Shown here: piece by piece, positions 45,498-56,644 of the stretch
Position numbering within the stretch: position 1 is the first letter of the stretch
Layout of the letters: every line of letters starts with the position of its first letter
Made by a program: the position numbers and the translations under genes
The notes under the pieces: generated by a model
Told to the model about the DNA's origin: nothing
Seen by the model: only the letters and a program-made list of their open reading frames with translations
The model's database searches: none
Assembly: GCF_028372415.1 (NCBI RefSeq)
Contig: NC_092875.1
Location: 148,455,856 to 148,519,855, forward strand
DNA: 64,000 nucleotides
Direction: 5' to 3'
DNA from: Notamacropus eugenii
Taxonomy: Eukaryota > Chordata > Mammalia > Diprotodontia > Macropodidae

Positions 45498-45935
45498 ATA
45501 GCATGGAATTGGAAATTTAGAGGATGCCCATCAGTTGGGAAATGGCTGAGCAAGCTGTGGGATATGATTGTGGTGGAATGTTACCGTGCTATAAGAAATG
45601 ATGAGCAGGATGGTTTTGGAAAAACCTGGAAAGACTTATATTAATTGATGCAAAGTGAAGTGAGCAGGACCCAGAGAACACTGAATGCAGTAAAATAAAA
45701 ATTGTATGATGACCAACTGTGAATGATTTGGCTATTCTCAGCAATACAATGATCTAAGGCAATTCTGAATGACTTATGATTAAAAATGCTATTTGTCTCT
45801 GGAAAAGGAATGGATGGAATACAAATGCAGCTCAAAGAATACTTTTTTTAAAAACTTTTTTTCTTGTTTTTTTTTTTTGGTCTGTGTTTTCTTTTGAAAC
45901 ATGACTAATATGGAAATTAAAAAATAAACTTATAA
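45498..45935 (+). mobile_element. L1 3' UTR fragment
   Basis: 'aggatgcccatcagttggga', 'gctataagaaatgatgagca', 'aaacctggaaagacttatat', 'tgcaaagtgaagtgagcagg', ending 'atatggaaattaaaaaataa'. Confidence 0.88.
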
Positions 45936-46059
45936 AAATGTATGGCACATAACTTCAACCATGTCTCTTCCATTTTTAACAATCATACTATACTTTAATA
46001 ATCACAGCAACAAGAAGTAAGGATTTATTAAGTGCTCTGATGTTTATTACCTTTTTGAT

Positions 46060-46160
46060 CTTTGACAGATCAATCTCCCTTAGTTTCCTGATTTGTAAAA
46101 ATGGAGGATGGACTGGATAATCCCTGACGTACCTTCCAATTCTTATTCTATGACTTATGA
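46060..46160 (+). mobile_element. MIR SINE fragment
   Basis: 'tcagtttcctgatttgtaaa'-like wording ('ttagtttcctgatttgtaaa'), 'ggatggactggataatccct', 'ttccaattcttattctatga'. Confidence 0.7.
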
Positions 46161-46187
46161 TCCTAATGTGTGTCAAGTGTTATACTG

Positions 46188-46192
<5 letters not shown>

Positions 46193-46219
<27 letters not shown>
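46193..46219. repeat. (GA)n microsatellite
   Basis: About 13 GA units, followed by a purine-rich tract to 46270. Frames of 64-73 codons over it are artefacts. Confidence 0.96.
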
Positions 46220-46223
<4 letters not shown>

Positions 46224-46339
46224 AAGGCAGGAAAGAAAGGAGGAAAAGACAGATAGAAGGAGGGAGGAAGAGTCCTTCCTCTCAAGTTTACTTTCTATTG
46301 GAGGAAAACAAAAACACACAGAAAATTAATATAGCATAT

Positions 46340-46650
46340 ATACAAAAGTAGACATAAAATAATTTCTTGGGAGAGGTGGGATTAGGAAAGGCTTCTCATA
46401 GGAGATGGCATCTGGCATCTTGAAGGAAGCCATGGAATCCATGAAATGGAGGTAAGGAATGAATGCCTTCCAGACCTGAGGGATGGACAACACAAAGACA
46501 GAGATACTGGAGATGGAATGTTGTTTGAAGGGAACAGCAGGTAGCCAAGCTGGCTGGAATTTATAGTGTGTGAAGGAAAAGTAGTACTCAATAAGCATGG
46601 AAAAGTAGGCTGGAAATAACTTTAAGAGCCAATCAGGACACATCTCTCCT
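46340..46650 (+). mobile_element. Old mammalian LINE-derived repeat (CR1/L3-like)
   Basis: 'gattaggaaaggcttctcat', 'ggcatcttgaaggaagccat', 'gaatgccttccagacctgag' are in an order I know from old mammalian repeats; related pieces lie at 49790-50045, 51120-51275 and 62510-62780. Exact family uncertain. Confidence 0.5.
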
Positions 46651-46799
46651 TTCTATTAACAATCACTAAATGGTTTCCTCAGAAGGTCTGTGGTAAAGGG
46701 CTTTGTTTGAGTCTTTGTTGGGAGGTGTCTGTTGTTTTTGTTTTTTAAGAACCCTTTACCCCAGAAAAGTTAGGGAAATTATAATAGTTGAAGTCAAAT

Positions 46800-46940
46800 A
46801 TTTGAAAAGCTCCACATAGAAAAGGGATGAGACTTATTCTAGATGGCTGTTACAGAAAAGCAGATTTCGACTTGATGTAAGGAAAAAACTTCCAAAAAGT
46901 TAAAACTATTAGAGAATGGAATGGATTGCCTCAACAGGTA
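46800..46940 (+). mobile_element. L3/CR1 LINE 3' part
   Basis: 'gacttgatgtaaggaaaaaa', 'cttccaaaaagttaaaacta', 'gagaatggaatggattgcct' matches the CR1-type C-terminal segment (R-x-NFF...VWNxLP at protein level). Confidence 0.65.
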
Positions 46941-46984
46941 ATAATAATAATGACAGTTATAACAATACAAACAATAATAACGTA

Positions 46985-47370
46985 GCATTCTGAGAGAGAT
47001 GGTGTCATCATTGGCCTCTGAGTCAGGAAGACTTGGAGATCTCACATCAGATGTAGCAACCAGATGAATATAAACATGTTAGTAATCAATGGAAGAAAAG
47101 AAGCCAGATTCTCTCAGTGGTAGCTCAAAGGGACAGTAGACAAAGTACTGGACGTGGGGTGAGGAAGACCCAAGTTTAAATTCCACCTCAGTCGCTTACT
47201 AGCAATATGACCCCTGGGCAAGTGACTTAACCTCCTGTCTCAGTTTCCTCATCTTCTTCACCTCATCCCCTTTCTCATCTGTAAAACTAAAAATGATCGC
47301 AGCTACATCCCAGGGATGTTGTGAGGATCAGATGAGATTATATGTAAAGCACGTTGCAAACCTTAAAGAA
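46985..47370 (+). mobile_element. MIR SINEs (one partial, one full)
   Basis: Partial head at 46985-47060 ('gcctctgagtcaggaagact'), then a complete forward copy 47110-47370: 'gaccctgggcaagtgactta' type phrase, 'cagtttcctcatcttcttca', 'cccagggatgttgtgaggat', 'gcaaaccttaaag'. Confidence 0.85.
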
Positions 47371-47379
47371 ATTTTTTTT

Positions 47380-48120
47380 TTTTTTTTGGTGCTGGTCATC
47401 ACTATTGTTGCTGCCCAAGTCTCACCCTGATTAATAATAGCTGTGTGATGTTAGCTAAGTCATTTAAGCACTGAGGGCTCTAAGCAATCTTCTAAAACTA
47501 CTTTCCCACTAAAATCACAGGTCCAATCCCTATCCCTATATAGTACTTATATATTTGTGAAGTGTTTTACATATATTACTATATTTTGTACCCTAGCCAC
47601 AGCTAACTCTGCCTAGCCATGTCTCAAATGCATGTTTTAATTTTTGAGGAAGACTAGGCAAATATCTCCATCACTTCAAAATACGGTGCTCATCTTCTCT
47701 CAAAAACCAGGGCATGTGGTTGTGAAATGATTAGGGATATTGCCTTCATGTGGACCTTTCCCAAGTCTCTATAGCTTTCATCTTGAGAAAGACAAAATGG
47801 AGCTAGAGAATGTCTGCAGAAATCTTTATACAAAATCATGATTCATCGGTACTTGGAGGAAATGCTTTCTGTTTAGTTTACAACTTCCTCTCCAGACCCA
47901 CAGGAGCACAGCCATGGGCTAAGCATGTGGCTAGCATAGAGAGTGGAAAAAGGAAGCTCTCTTGACTGGAGAATCTATGTGAGATGATATGAACTCATTC
48001 TTTGTACTGTTCCCTTTATGATTTTACTTGACTCCTCCTGTTCTAGAGAGCTACTCCCACCTGTCATGACTGCTGCCTAACTCTCTGGATTTCTTTAGAA
48101 TTCAGCATGGTGCTGCTATA
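47380..48120. other. No recognised gene
   Basis: Poly(T) at 47371-47386, then intergenic sequence without a repeat or coding signature that I can name. Confidence 0.4.
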
Positions 48121-48130
48121 ACCTTTTTAT

Positions 48131-48713
48131 CAGAGGTTCCCAAAGTGGGAGATACTGCCCCCTGGAGCAGTGTTGGAACAATCCAGGGAGGGCAGTAGTA
48201 GGTTAGGGTGCAATGGAAAGGCATTGAATAAAAATAAGGGGGCAGTAGAAGCATAAGGAAAGAAGAGAAGAGAATTTTGAAAAACCATTTGTATTTGTTT
48301 CATGTGTTGTGTGACAGAGTTAAAATCATAGTGATTACATTATTTTCCAAATAAACATACAAAATGCAAATGCAAGTTATAAACAATCAGTGGTCAAGTC
48401 TGTCAACAGATCTTAACAAGCAAGTATTGGCAGGAATATGTGCATGTAATGACTTGTTTACAATATGATACTATGTGGTTACATGATGGAATATTGTGTC
48501 ATCAAAATTTCAATGGAGGAAAAAACCCATAAATTTATCATTAATTATTAAATTTAAGATGAGTCACTTTTAAAAAAAATTTTTACATTTTTCTGAAATG
48601 ATGTAAATTTCCAAAAAAATGCTAAAGGATTAAAGAAAGTAGATTTCCAGGGAGTGCACTGAGTAATTTCTTTTTAAAGGGAGCGGTAGACCAAATAAGT
48701 TTGGGAACTTCTG
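48131..48713. mobile_element. hAT-type non-autonomous DNA transposon
   Basis: 583 bases with terminal inverted repeats: left 'cagaggttcccaaagtggga', right end inverted 'cagaagttcccaaacttatt'. The right flank 'ttctagat' is the typical hAT 8-bp target (NTCTAGAN); the left flank 'ctttttat' has decayed. Internal sequence AT-rich with no transposase frame. Confidence 0.82.
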
Positions 48714-48964
48714 TTCTAGATCATGGCTTTAGCCATACTTTCCTGTCTGGATCTATATATTCGCTCTTCCTGGGCCTATTAATTCCCTATAATCATTGAC
48801 ACAGGTAGAGAGAGGATACAAACTTAACATTCCTTTACTAAATTACTTAATGTTGTATACTGATGATATCTGTTGTGGCTTTGATGACCTATCACACATT
48901 GACCTAATGTTTTCATTTACACAAATAATAACAGCTCACATAATTCCTGTTGCAGTATGTCTAC

Positions 48965-49485
48965 TCTTTGTCAGTCAGTAAACATTTATTAAGTGCTTAT
49001 TATGTGCCAGATACTGTACCCCTTTTATCACCAAAGTGTTCCTCATGAAATGGTAGTTCCTTATAGTATCTGCCTTCTTAGACAACACCTTGCTTCAAGG
49101 ATAACCTGTGACAAGTAATGTAATGTCAGTATTATTAAGCCCATTTTATGGCTGAGGAAACTGAGGCTCAGAAAAATGGAGTCATAGAGTGGAAAGGACA
49201 CTGGATTTGGAGTCACAGAACATTGTTTCAACTCCCAGTTATTGTTCCAAACCCAGCTATGGTACTTGCTGCCTGTGTGATGTTTGTCACTTTATCTCTC
49301 TAAACCTAAGTTTTTTCATTTGTAAAATGAGAGGGGTGGGTCTACATTCCTCCTAAGGTCCTCTCCAAAGTCTAAATCTATGGTCTTATAGAATTGAATT
49401 GTCCAATATCACACAGTGTCAGAGACAGGACTCAAACCCAGATGTTCTAAATCTAAAGCCAGGGTTCTTTCCAGTCTACCAAGTT
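48965..49485 (-). mobile_element. MIR (minus) interrupted by MIR (plus)
   Basis: Outer minus-strand MIR: 'agtgcttattatgtgccaga', 'ttatggctgaggaaactgag', then after the insert 'tccaatatcacacagtgtca', 'ggactcaaacccagatgttc'. Inner plus-strand MIR 49178-49390: 'ggacactggatttggagtca', 'aagttttttcatttgtaaaa', 'gaggggtgggtctacattcc'. Confidence 0.8.
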
Positions 49486-49789
49486 GCAAACAATAATGTC
49501 CAGATCCATGTCATTAGAACTTGTAGTTTAGAGCCCATTGTCTTAGAAGCACAGTTTTAATTATTTTTCTCTAAATACTTTACTTTTCCACAGTGCTTAA
49601 TATGGAAGCTGATGCTACTGCTGCCCACTCTCACATCTTTCTGCAGTTTATTTCCATTAACTTGGGCAAAATGTTAAATTGGCCGTACAAATAACCACTC
49701 CAATGGAGGTTGGGGCATGGTGAAATCTTTATATCACCCACAGGTGAGTGTGAGTTTTATTCATGGGAAGGACCCCAGAGATAATCATT

Positions 49790-50045
49790 TAGCTATAGCC
49801 TAATAGAGAAAAGAGTATGTGTTGGGGATGATAAAAATGGGCTGGCAGTATAGCATGAACACAGATTATGGGAGACCTTGAATGCTAAATTTAGATCTGA
49901 TGCAAAAAGGAATAGAGAACCATTGTAGGTTTTCAAACATGGTGAAAGTGATGTGTTAGTAAGATTAACTAAGCAATGGAAGGATGATTTGGAAAAGTGG
50001 GAATAAGAGAGCCAGTTAAATAGGCTATTACAATCATCCATGTAT
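49790..50045 (+). mobile_element. Old mammalian LINE-derived repeat (CR1/L3-like)
   Basis: 'gggagaccttgaatgctaaa', 'gaatagagaaccattgtagg', 'taggctattacaatcatcca' in the usual order of this repeat. 50050-51115 has no recognised feature. Confidence 0.55.
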
Positions 50046-51119
50046 GATGTTTTAACAACCCACTTACTGGTCCAGAGGACTGGGGTGCCTTCTCCTAAAA
50101 AGCAATCCCAACCTTACGCTAAGTAAGGATGGGTTCATTCTTAGGAAAGCCTGCCTGTAAAGATACCAGCTCATTCAGCTCTTATCTCTGGCTCATTCAG
50201 AGTATAACCCTAGGGAAAATCACTTAAACAAAACTTAGTTTTGGTTCATGTCTAGGGGCTCCTCCAAAAGGAACTGACAGGATCTCTTTTAGAAAGGTAC
50301 TCAATATGGAAAGTAGATTAGGTACAGAAGAGGGGTTATTTCCTCCACTACCTGGGATTCATAAGCATGCATCTACAAATATTTAAAATATATACAAATA
50401 CCTAAACAAATATTTCATTTTCATCTTGGTTCTAACTCCTGGCAAGTTTGGGCTCATCTTTCTATTAACGCTTATCTTTTCCTAGAATTATTGTGGTGTT
50501 TGTAGGAAGCATCATCTCCTCTGAAAAGCACTGTAGTAGCTATAGGAAGTGCCTCCCACATTATAACTGGAACCAGTTAAGGGATCCTGGAACTCCCAGT
50601 CTCTTCAGCTCAGGAGGTTGCTGCTGAGGCTCATGACACACCATCTCAGAACTGGTGTTCAGTCACCTGTGCTCAGGGAAAAGAATACAAAGTAGTCAGA
50701 GACTGAGGTGCAATCTCAGGTTCACCACATACTCTTGCTGTCATTTGTGAAGAGCCACCATAGTTAAGACTGTGAGAAAACCCATCCTACTCCTAGGGTA
50801 GAATGGAAATGATTTCTCCTTTAAAGTGTCCTGAGTTGATTGCTCTTGCTGTTCAGTGGTTAATCTTCTTTAACACCCCTCACCTGCAAATGGAATGAGG
50901 GAATGGGGAATACAGGGCATCAGAAACTTCTAGTTGTGCATATATATCATTTATCAAGGGATCCACAGGAAAAGGCCAGGGTAAATATGTCACTGGAATG
51001 GACCCAGTTCTAGGGATAAAATATCTAGCATGGAAAAATGCTTAGAGCACTCCACTCCATGGGCTGTTCTCTAAGCCAGACCAGATCAAAGAGTCTTAAT
51101 TACCTCCATTACATGGAAT

Positions 51120-51275
51120 GTACATTGATAATGTTCTGGACTAGTAGGTGGCAGTGGAGAGGAAGAAATAAATCTGGGAGATGCTTTGGTGATTAGCAAT
51201 ACATTGAGGATAAAGAAAGGGAGGAATCAAAAATGATTCCAAGGTGTCTAGCGTGGGAGATGAGGAAAATCTTAG
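51120..51275 (+). mobile_element. Old mammalian LINE-derived repeat, downstream part
   Basis: 'gtaggtggcagtggagagga', 'gaatcaaaaatgattccaag', 'ggtgtctagcgtgggagatg'. It could be the continuation of the copy at 49790. Confidence 0.5.
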
Positions 51276-54094
51276 ACTTCTCCACCCACTCCAGTTGGAA
51301 GACTTCTATCTCTCCTTTGCAATCCTTTATCCTAAAGTATTTTCATGGTACTTATCACATATTGTGTTGTATCATAGTTATTTTGTATGTGTCAGCTCCC
51401 CTACAAATTCATAAGTTATTAGAGGACAAGGTCAGCGCCTTGCTCATTTTTATAATCCCGCAGTTGAAATCATAACAGGGGATTATAAGAACTGTATTGT
51501 CTGCTCTTAAAAGTCAATTCAGTTCAACAAATATTTATTTTCAATGAGTATTATTTTACTTTATTGCCTGCCCGCACCCCTCCTTGAGAAGGCAAGTAGT
51601 TTGATAAAGATTATACATGTGCAGTCATGCAAAACATTTTCATATTTGTCATATTGAAAAAGAAAACAAAGACCAAAAAACCCCTCAAGAATAATAAAGA
51701 ATTTTTTTTAAAAAAAGTATGGTTCAATCTGCATTCAAACTCCATTGTTTCTTTCTTTGAAGTTGTATATCATCATACCGTAAGTTCTTTGGAATTCTCT
51801 TTGGAATAGCTATGTCATTCACAGCTGATCATCCTTACATTTTGCTGTTACTGTGTACAGTGTTCTAGTTCTGCTCATTTCCCTTTGCATCAGTTCATGT
51901 AAGTCTTCCTAGGTTTTTCTGAAAGCATCTTGCCCATCATTCCTGATAGCATAATGGTATTCCATCACAATCATATACCACAGCTTGTTTAGTCATTCCC
52001 CAGTTGATGGATATCTCCTCCATTTCCAATTCTTTCCTGCCACAAAAAGAGGTGCTATAAATATTTTGGTCCTAATTCGGTCCTTTTCCTTTTTTGAAAA
52101 ATTTCTTTGGGATTCAGATCTAGTAATGGTAGTGCTGAGTCAGAGGATATTATTGATTTTTTTCTATGATTTGTTCTTGACCCACTCATTCTTTAGGATT
52201 AGATTATCTTCCAATTACTTTCTGATCTATGTTTCCTCAGCCCTTTATTGATTTTTATTTACTGCATTATGGTCTGAAAAGGATGCATTTGAATGCTTTT
52301 CTGCATCTGAAGTCCCCCATGAGTATAGTTTATTATACTATTTCCTCCTATAACTCATTTAACTTTTCCTTTAAGAGTTTGGATTCTATGCCATTTGGTA
52401 CATACTTGTTTAGTGCTATATTATTTCATTGTCTATGGTACCTGTAAGCAAAATGTAGTTTTCCTGCTTATAATTTTTAATTAGGTCTATTTTGGGTTTT
52501 TTCTTTGTCTGAGATCATGATTGCTACCCTTGGTTTTTTTTTACCTCCACTGAAGATTCTGCTCTAATCCTTTATTTTTACTCTGTATGTGTCTCTCTCT
52601 TTCAAGTGTATTTCTTGTAAACAGCATATTGCACAATTCTAGTTTTTAATCCATTCTGCTATCTACTTCTGTTTTATGGGTGAGTTTATCCCATTCACAT
52701 TCACAGTTATGATTATTATCTGTGTGTTTCCCTCCATCCTCTTTTCTTTGTTTATCCTTCTCTTTCTTTTTACCCTGTCCCTCCTCAAAAGTTTGTTTTA
52801 CTTCTGACCACTACCTCCCTTAATCTACCCTCCCTTGTATCAGTCTCCTTCCCCTTCTCCCATCTCCTTTCTCTTCCATTTCCTTTGTAGGGTTCAATAG
52901 ATTTCTGTACCCTACTGAGTCCGTATGTTATTCTCTTTTTAAGCAAATTGCAATGAAAGTAAGGTTCAAATATTCCCTGTCAGTCCCACTCTCCATCTTC
53001 CTCTCCATTGCAAAAACTCTTCCTTTTGTGTCTCTTTATGTGAGATAATTGTCCATATTCTTCCTTTCCTTTTTCCTAGTACATTTCTCTCTCTTAACCC
53101 TTAATTTTAATTTTTTTGGATATCATCCCTTCTTAGTTAGTTCACAGGTATGCCCTCTGTCTGTATTCTCCTTCTAATTCCCCTAATAATGTTATGGTTC
53201 TTAAGAGTTACATTTATCATCTTCCCATACAGGTAAACTTTAACGTTATTGATTCCCTTATGATTTCTCTTTCCTGTTTACTTTTTTTTTTATTTAACTT
53301 TTAACATTTATTTTCACAAAATTTTGGGTTACAAATTTTCTCCTCTTTTATCCCCTCCCCCCCAACCCCAAGCATTCTAATTGCCCCTGTGACCAATCTG
53401 CTCTCTCTTCTATCCTCCCTCTCTGCCCTTGTCTCCATCTTCTCTTTTGTCCTGTAGGGCCAGATAGCTTTCTTTACCCCTTAACCTGAATTTCTTATTT
53501 CCTAGTGGTAAGAACATTACAGTTGATCCTAACACTTTGAGTTCCAACTTCTTTAGCTCCCTCCCTCTCCACCCCTTCCCTTTGGAAGACAAGCAATTCA
53601 ATATAGGCCAAATCTGTGTAGTTTTGCAAATGATTTCCATACAGTTGTGTTGTATAGGACTAACTATATTTCCCTCCATCCTATCCTGACCCCCATTACT
53701 TCTATTCTCTTATGATCCTTTCCCTCCCCATGAGTGTTGACCTCAGATTGCATTCTCCTCCCCATGCCCTCCCCTCTATCCTCCCCCCCACCCTGCTTGT
53801 GCCCTTGTCCCCCACTCTCCTGTATTGTGAGATAGGTTTTCCTATCAAAATGAGTGTGCATTTTATTCTTTCCTTTAGTGGAATGTGATGAGAGTAGACC
53901 TCATGTTTTTCTCTCGCCTCCCCTCTTTATCCCTCCACTAATAAGTCTTTTGCTTGCCTCTTTTATGAGAGATAATTTGCCCCATTCAATTTTTCCCTTT
54001 CTCCTCCCAATATTTCTCTCTCACTGCTTGATTTCATTTTTTTTTTAAGATATGATCCCATCCTCTTCAATTCACTCTGTGCACTCTGTCTCTA

Positions 54095-54128
54095 TGTATG
54101 TGTGCGTGTGTGCATGTGTGTGTGTGTA
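54095..54128. repeat. (TG)n tract
   Basis: Imperfect TG repeat in the HAL1 3' UTR, at the same place as the AC tract of copies 1 and 2. Confidence 0.93.
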
Positions 54129-54262
54129 CTCCCACCCAGTACCCAGATACTGAAATGTTTCAAGAGTTACAAATATTGTCTTTCCATGTAGGAATGTAAA
54201 CAGTTCAACTTTAGTAAGTCCCTTATGACTTCTCTTTGCTGTTCACCTTTTCATGGTTCTCT

Positions 54263-55351
54263 TCATTCTTGTGTTTGAAAGTCAAATTTTCTTTTCAGCT
54301 CTGGTCTTTTCATCAAGAAAATTTGAAAATCCTCTATTTCATTGAAAGACCATTTTTTCTCCTGAAGTATTATACTCAGTTTTGCTGGGTAGGTGATTCT
54401 TGGTTTTAGTCCTAGTTCCTTTGACTTCTGGAATATCCTATTCCATTCCCTTCTATCCCTCAATGTAGAGGGTGCTAGATCTTGTGTTATCCTGATTGTA
54501 TTTCCACAATACTTGAATTGTTTCTTTCTAGCTGCTTGCAATATTTTCTCTTTGACCTGGGAATTCTGGAATTTGGCCACAATGTTCCTAGGAGTTTCTC
54601 TTTTTGGATCTCTTTCAAGCGGTGTTCTGTGGATTCCTTGAATATTTATTTTGCCCTCTGGTTCTAGAATCTCAGGGCAGTTTTCCTTGATTATTTCATG
54701 GAAGATGATGTCTAGGCTCTTCTTTTGATCATGGTTTTCAGGTAGTCCCAGAATTTTTACTTTGTCTCTCCTGAATCTATTTTCCAGGTCAGTTGTGTTT
54801 CCAATAAGATATTTCACATTATCTTCCATTTTTCCAATCTTCTCACTATGTTCTGTGATATCTGTCTTTCTCACAAAGTCCTTAGCGTCCATCTGTGCCA
54901 TTCTAGTTTTGAAAGAACTATTTTCTTCAGTGAGCTTTTGAATCTCCTTTTCCATTTGGCTAATTCTGCTTTTGAAAGCATTCTTCTCCTCATTGGCTTT
55001 TTGAACCTCTTTTGCCAATTGAGTTAGGCTAGTTTTCAAGGTGTTAATTTCTTCAACATTTTTTTGGTTCTCCTTTAGCAGGGAGCTGATGTGCTTTTCA
55101 TGCTTCTCTTTCATCCCTCTCATTTCTCTTCCCAGTTTTTCCTCCACCTCTCTAACTTGATTTTCAAAATTCTTTTTGAGCTCTTCCATGGCCTGAGCCC
55201 ATTGGGTGGGCTGGGACACAGAATCCTTGATTTCTGTGTCTTTGCCTGATGGTAAGCATTGTTTTTCCTCATCAGAAAAGAAGGGAGGAAATGTCTGTTC
55301 TCCAAGAAAGTAGCCTTCAATAGTTTTATTTCTTTTCCCTTTTCTGGGCAT
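54263..55351 (-). CDS. HAL1 ORF1 protein (L1 ORF1p-like), open
   Basis: 362 codons from the ATG at 55351 (MPRKGKRNKTIEGYFL), the start shared with copy 1; the frame is open 31 codons further up to 55444 but that part is leader sequence. Residues about 55-180 (from MPRKGK) are K/E-rich heptads, a coiled coil for trimerisation (NFENQVREVEEKLGRE, AFKSRISQMEKEIQKL). About 195-290 is the RRM-like domain (RRDKVKILGLPE, PRNIVAKFQNSQVKEKI). The end is the C-terminal domain with WNRIF and RITYPAKLSII, stop after QTQE. In L1 this protein coats its RNA and chaperones it. HAL1 has no ORF2, so movement must depend on L1 enzymes in trans. The basic residues of the RRM and CTD are kept. Expression is untested. 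Confidence 0.9.
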   Translation of the reverse strand: MPRKGKRNKTIEGYFLGEQTFPPFFSDEEKQCLPSGKDTEIKDSVSQPTQWAQAMEELKKNFENQVREVEEKLGREMRGMKEKHEKHISSLLKENQKNVEEINTLKTSLTQLAKEVQKANEEKNAFKSRISQMEKEIQKLTEENSSFKTRMAQMDAKDFVRKTDITEHSEKIGKMEDNVKYLIGNTTDLENRFRRDKVKILGLPENHDQKKSLDIIFHEIIKENCPEILEPEGKINIQGIHRTPLERDPKRETPRNIVAKFQNSQVKEKILQAARKKQFKYCGNTIRITQDLAPSTLRDRREWNRIFQKSKELGLKPRITYPAKLSIILQEKKWSFNEIEDFQIFLMKRPELKRKFDFQTQE

Positions 55352-55725
55352 TCTCCCCAGCCAGTGACTTGACCTCTGAATATTCTCCTCACACCCACCT
55401 CGCCTCCTGGTCCTCCCAGCCAGCGTTTGGGGACTGAGATTCAAATGCTGCTTCCCGCCTTAGGGCTTTTGGCGGGGGCAGGGCTGCTATTCAGTGTGAG
55501 AATTAAGTTCAGGTGGTCAGGTCGGGGCAGGGCCGCCTCTCAGGCTCAGTTCCCTCAGGGGGTTTATGTACAGACCTTCCACAATGGATCCAGGCTCCCG
55601 CCCGCTTGGGGAGCCCCTGTCTGCAGCCGCCTCTCAGCTTCTATCTCCCGGGGGGGCCCGAGCCATGGGGGCACCCCACTCCCCTCTCGACCCGCCAAAG
55701 AGACTCTCTCACCGACCCCCGTCAC

Positions 55726-56040
55726 CTGTGGGTGGAGGGGCTTGTGCCGCCGCTGGAGATCCCGTCCCTGAAGCCTGCTCGGATCTGTACCTCTCGGAGC
55801 CGCAGCCACCGCAGGTCTGGGCTGGGCTCCATGTCTGCAGCACGACGGACCTTTTGCGAGAGGTTTGCGGGTCCCTCTGTGGGTGGGGGGACCTGTGTGG
55901 CCGCTGGAGATCCCGTCCCCATAGCCCGCTCGGATCTTTTCCTCACGGTGTCGCGGCCGTTGCAGGGCTGCCCTCTGCTCCCAGTCCCAGCACCTAGTCC
56001 GCAGCGCGAAGGACCCCCCACGAGAGGTTTGCAGGTCTCT
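55726..56040 (-). repeat. Two tandem units in the HAL1 5' UTR
   Basis: Unit 1 (55726-55876) and unit 2 (55877-56040) align in order: 'ctgtgggtgg' at 55726 and 55877, 'ctggagatcccgtccc' at 55753 and 55904, 'gctcggatct' at 55777 and 55928 (spacing 151 each), and 'gagaggtttgc' at 55858 and 56022 (spacing 164). GC- and CpG-rich. Resembles the monomer-type promoters of some rodent L1s; promoter role is inferred. Confidence 0.85.
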
Positions 56041-56588
56041 CCAGAACAGAAATCTCCCTCGCTCCAATATTTTGTGGCCTCTGGGTGCAGAATTCACCGT
56101 GAGTTGGTCCCCTCTAGCCGTTCTGTGGGTTGTGGGTTCGGAGCTATGTGTATGTGCGTCTTTCTACTCCACCATCTTGGCTCCGCCCCCCCCCCCCATT
56201 TACTTTTTTATGCCTCTTTTGAGTCTTGTATCTGAAAGTAGTGTGGTCACTGCTCTAGTCTTTACCCAGGAAGGGACCTTGTTCCCCTGCAGCTACCAGT
56301 CCCAGCATCTTCCTGGCCCTGGAACTATAACCAAGTCCCCAGCTTTCCTACAGCTGCAATTGCTTGTGCTTCCCTCTGTCTTGGAACTGCGACCAGGGTT
56401 TGTACTCTGCAGTAAACAACCACAAGCGCTCATCTGTGCTGTGGAACCTTGACCATGAGCCCTGCTCCCCTGTGGTAGCAAGTCTTATCTCTCCTTTTGG
56501 TCCCAGGTCTGTAAGGGCAATGCAGCAGGGTCCTCAACCCAGCACCAGCAAAGTGTCCCCTGCAATCTCCTTCTGATCAGTTATTTGA

Positions 56589-56597
56589 TCACACACA

Positions 56598-56641
<44 letters not shown>
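56589..56641. repeat. (AC)n microsatellite
   Basis: About 25 AC units with one AT interruption. Confidence 0.97.

Positions 56642-56644
<3 letters not shown>

Larger units (their letters stand above)
53282..56197 (-). mobile_element. HAL1 retrotransposon, copy 3 (full length)
   Basis: Minus strand from a G-run plus 'cggagccaagatggtggag' (about 56197) to a poly(A) tail (T-run 53282-53291). GC-rich 5' UTR about 850 bases, one open ORF1, 3' UTR about 960 bases, no ORF2. Target duplication 'tttactttttt' at 53277-53287 and 56199-56209 (partly merged with the tail). It is intact at both ends, making it the youngest-looking HAL1 here. Confidence 0.9.

Noticed and set aside
54393..54667. Plus-strand frames of 82 and 61 codons (and similar ones at 11499 and 13187-13461 on the minus strand)
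   Set aside because: They are the antisense shadow of HAL1 ORF1; the same protein appears at each copy because the DNA is repeated.
55352..55444. 31-codon N-terminal extension of the HAL1 ORF1
   Set aside because: Copy 1 has leader sequence here and both copies share the ATG of MPRKGK, so the longer start is not the family start.
55564..56097. 177-codon minus-strand frame in the HAL1 leader
   Set aside because: Same GC-rich leader, upstream of and in a different role from ORF1; crosses the two tandem units and is not present in copy 1. Most likely chance.
55513..56235. 240-codon plus-strand frame (and 143-codon frame at 55566-55997)
   Set aside because: They lie antisense in the GC-rich HAL1 5' UTR, where stop codons are scarce. 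Composition is Pro/Arg/Ser/Gly-rich and no domain is visible.
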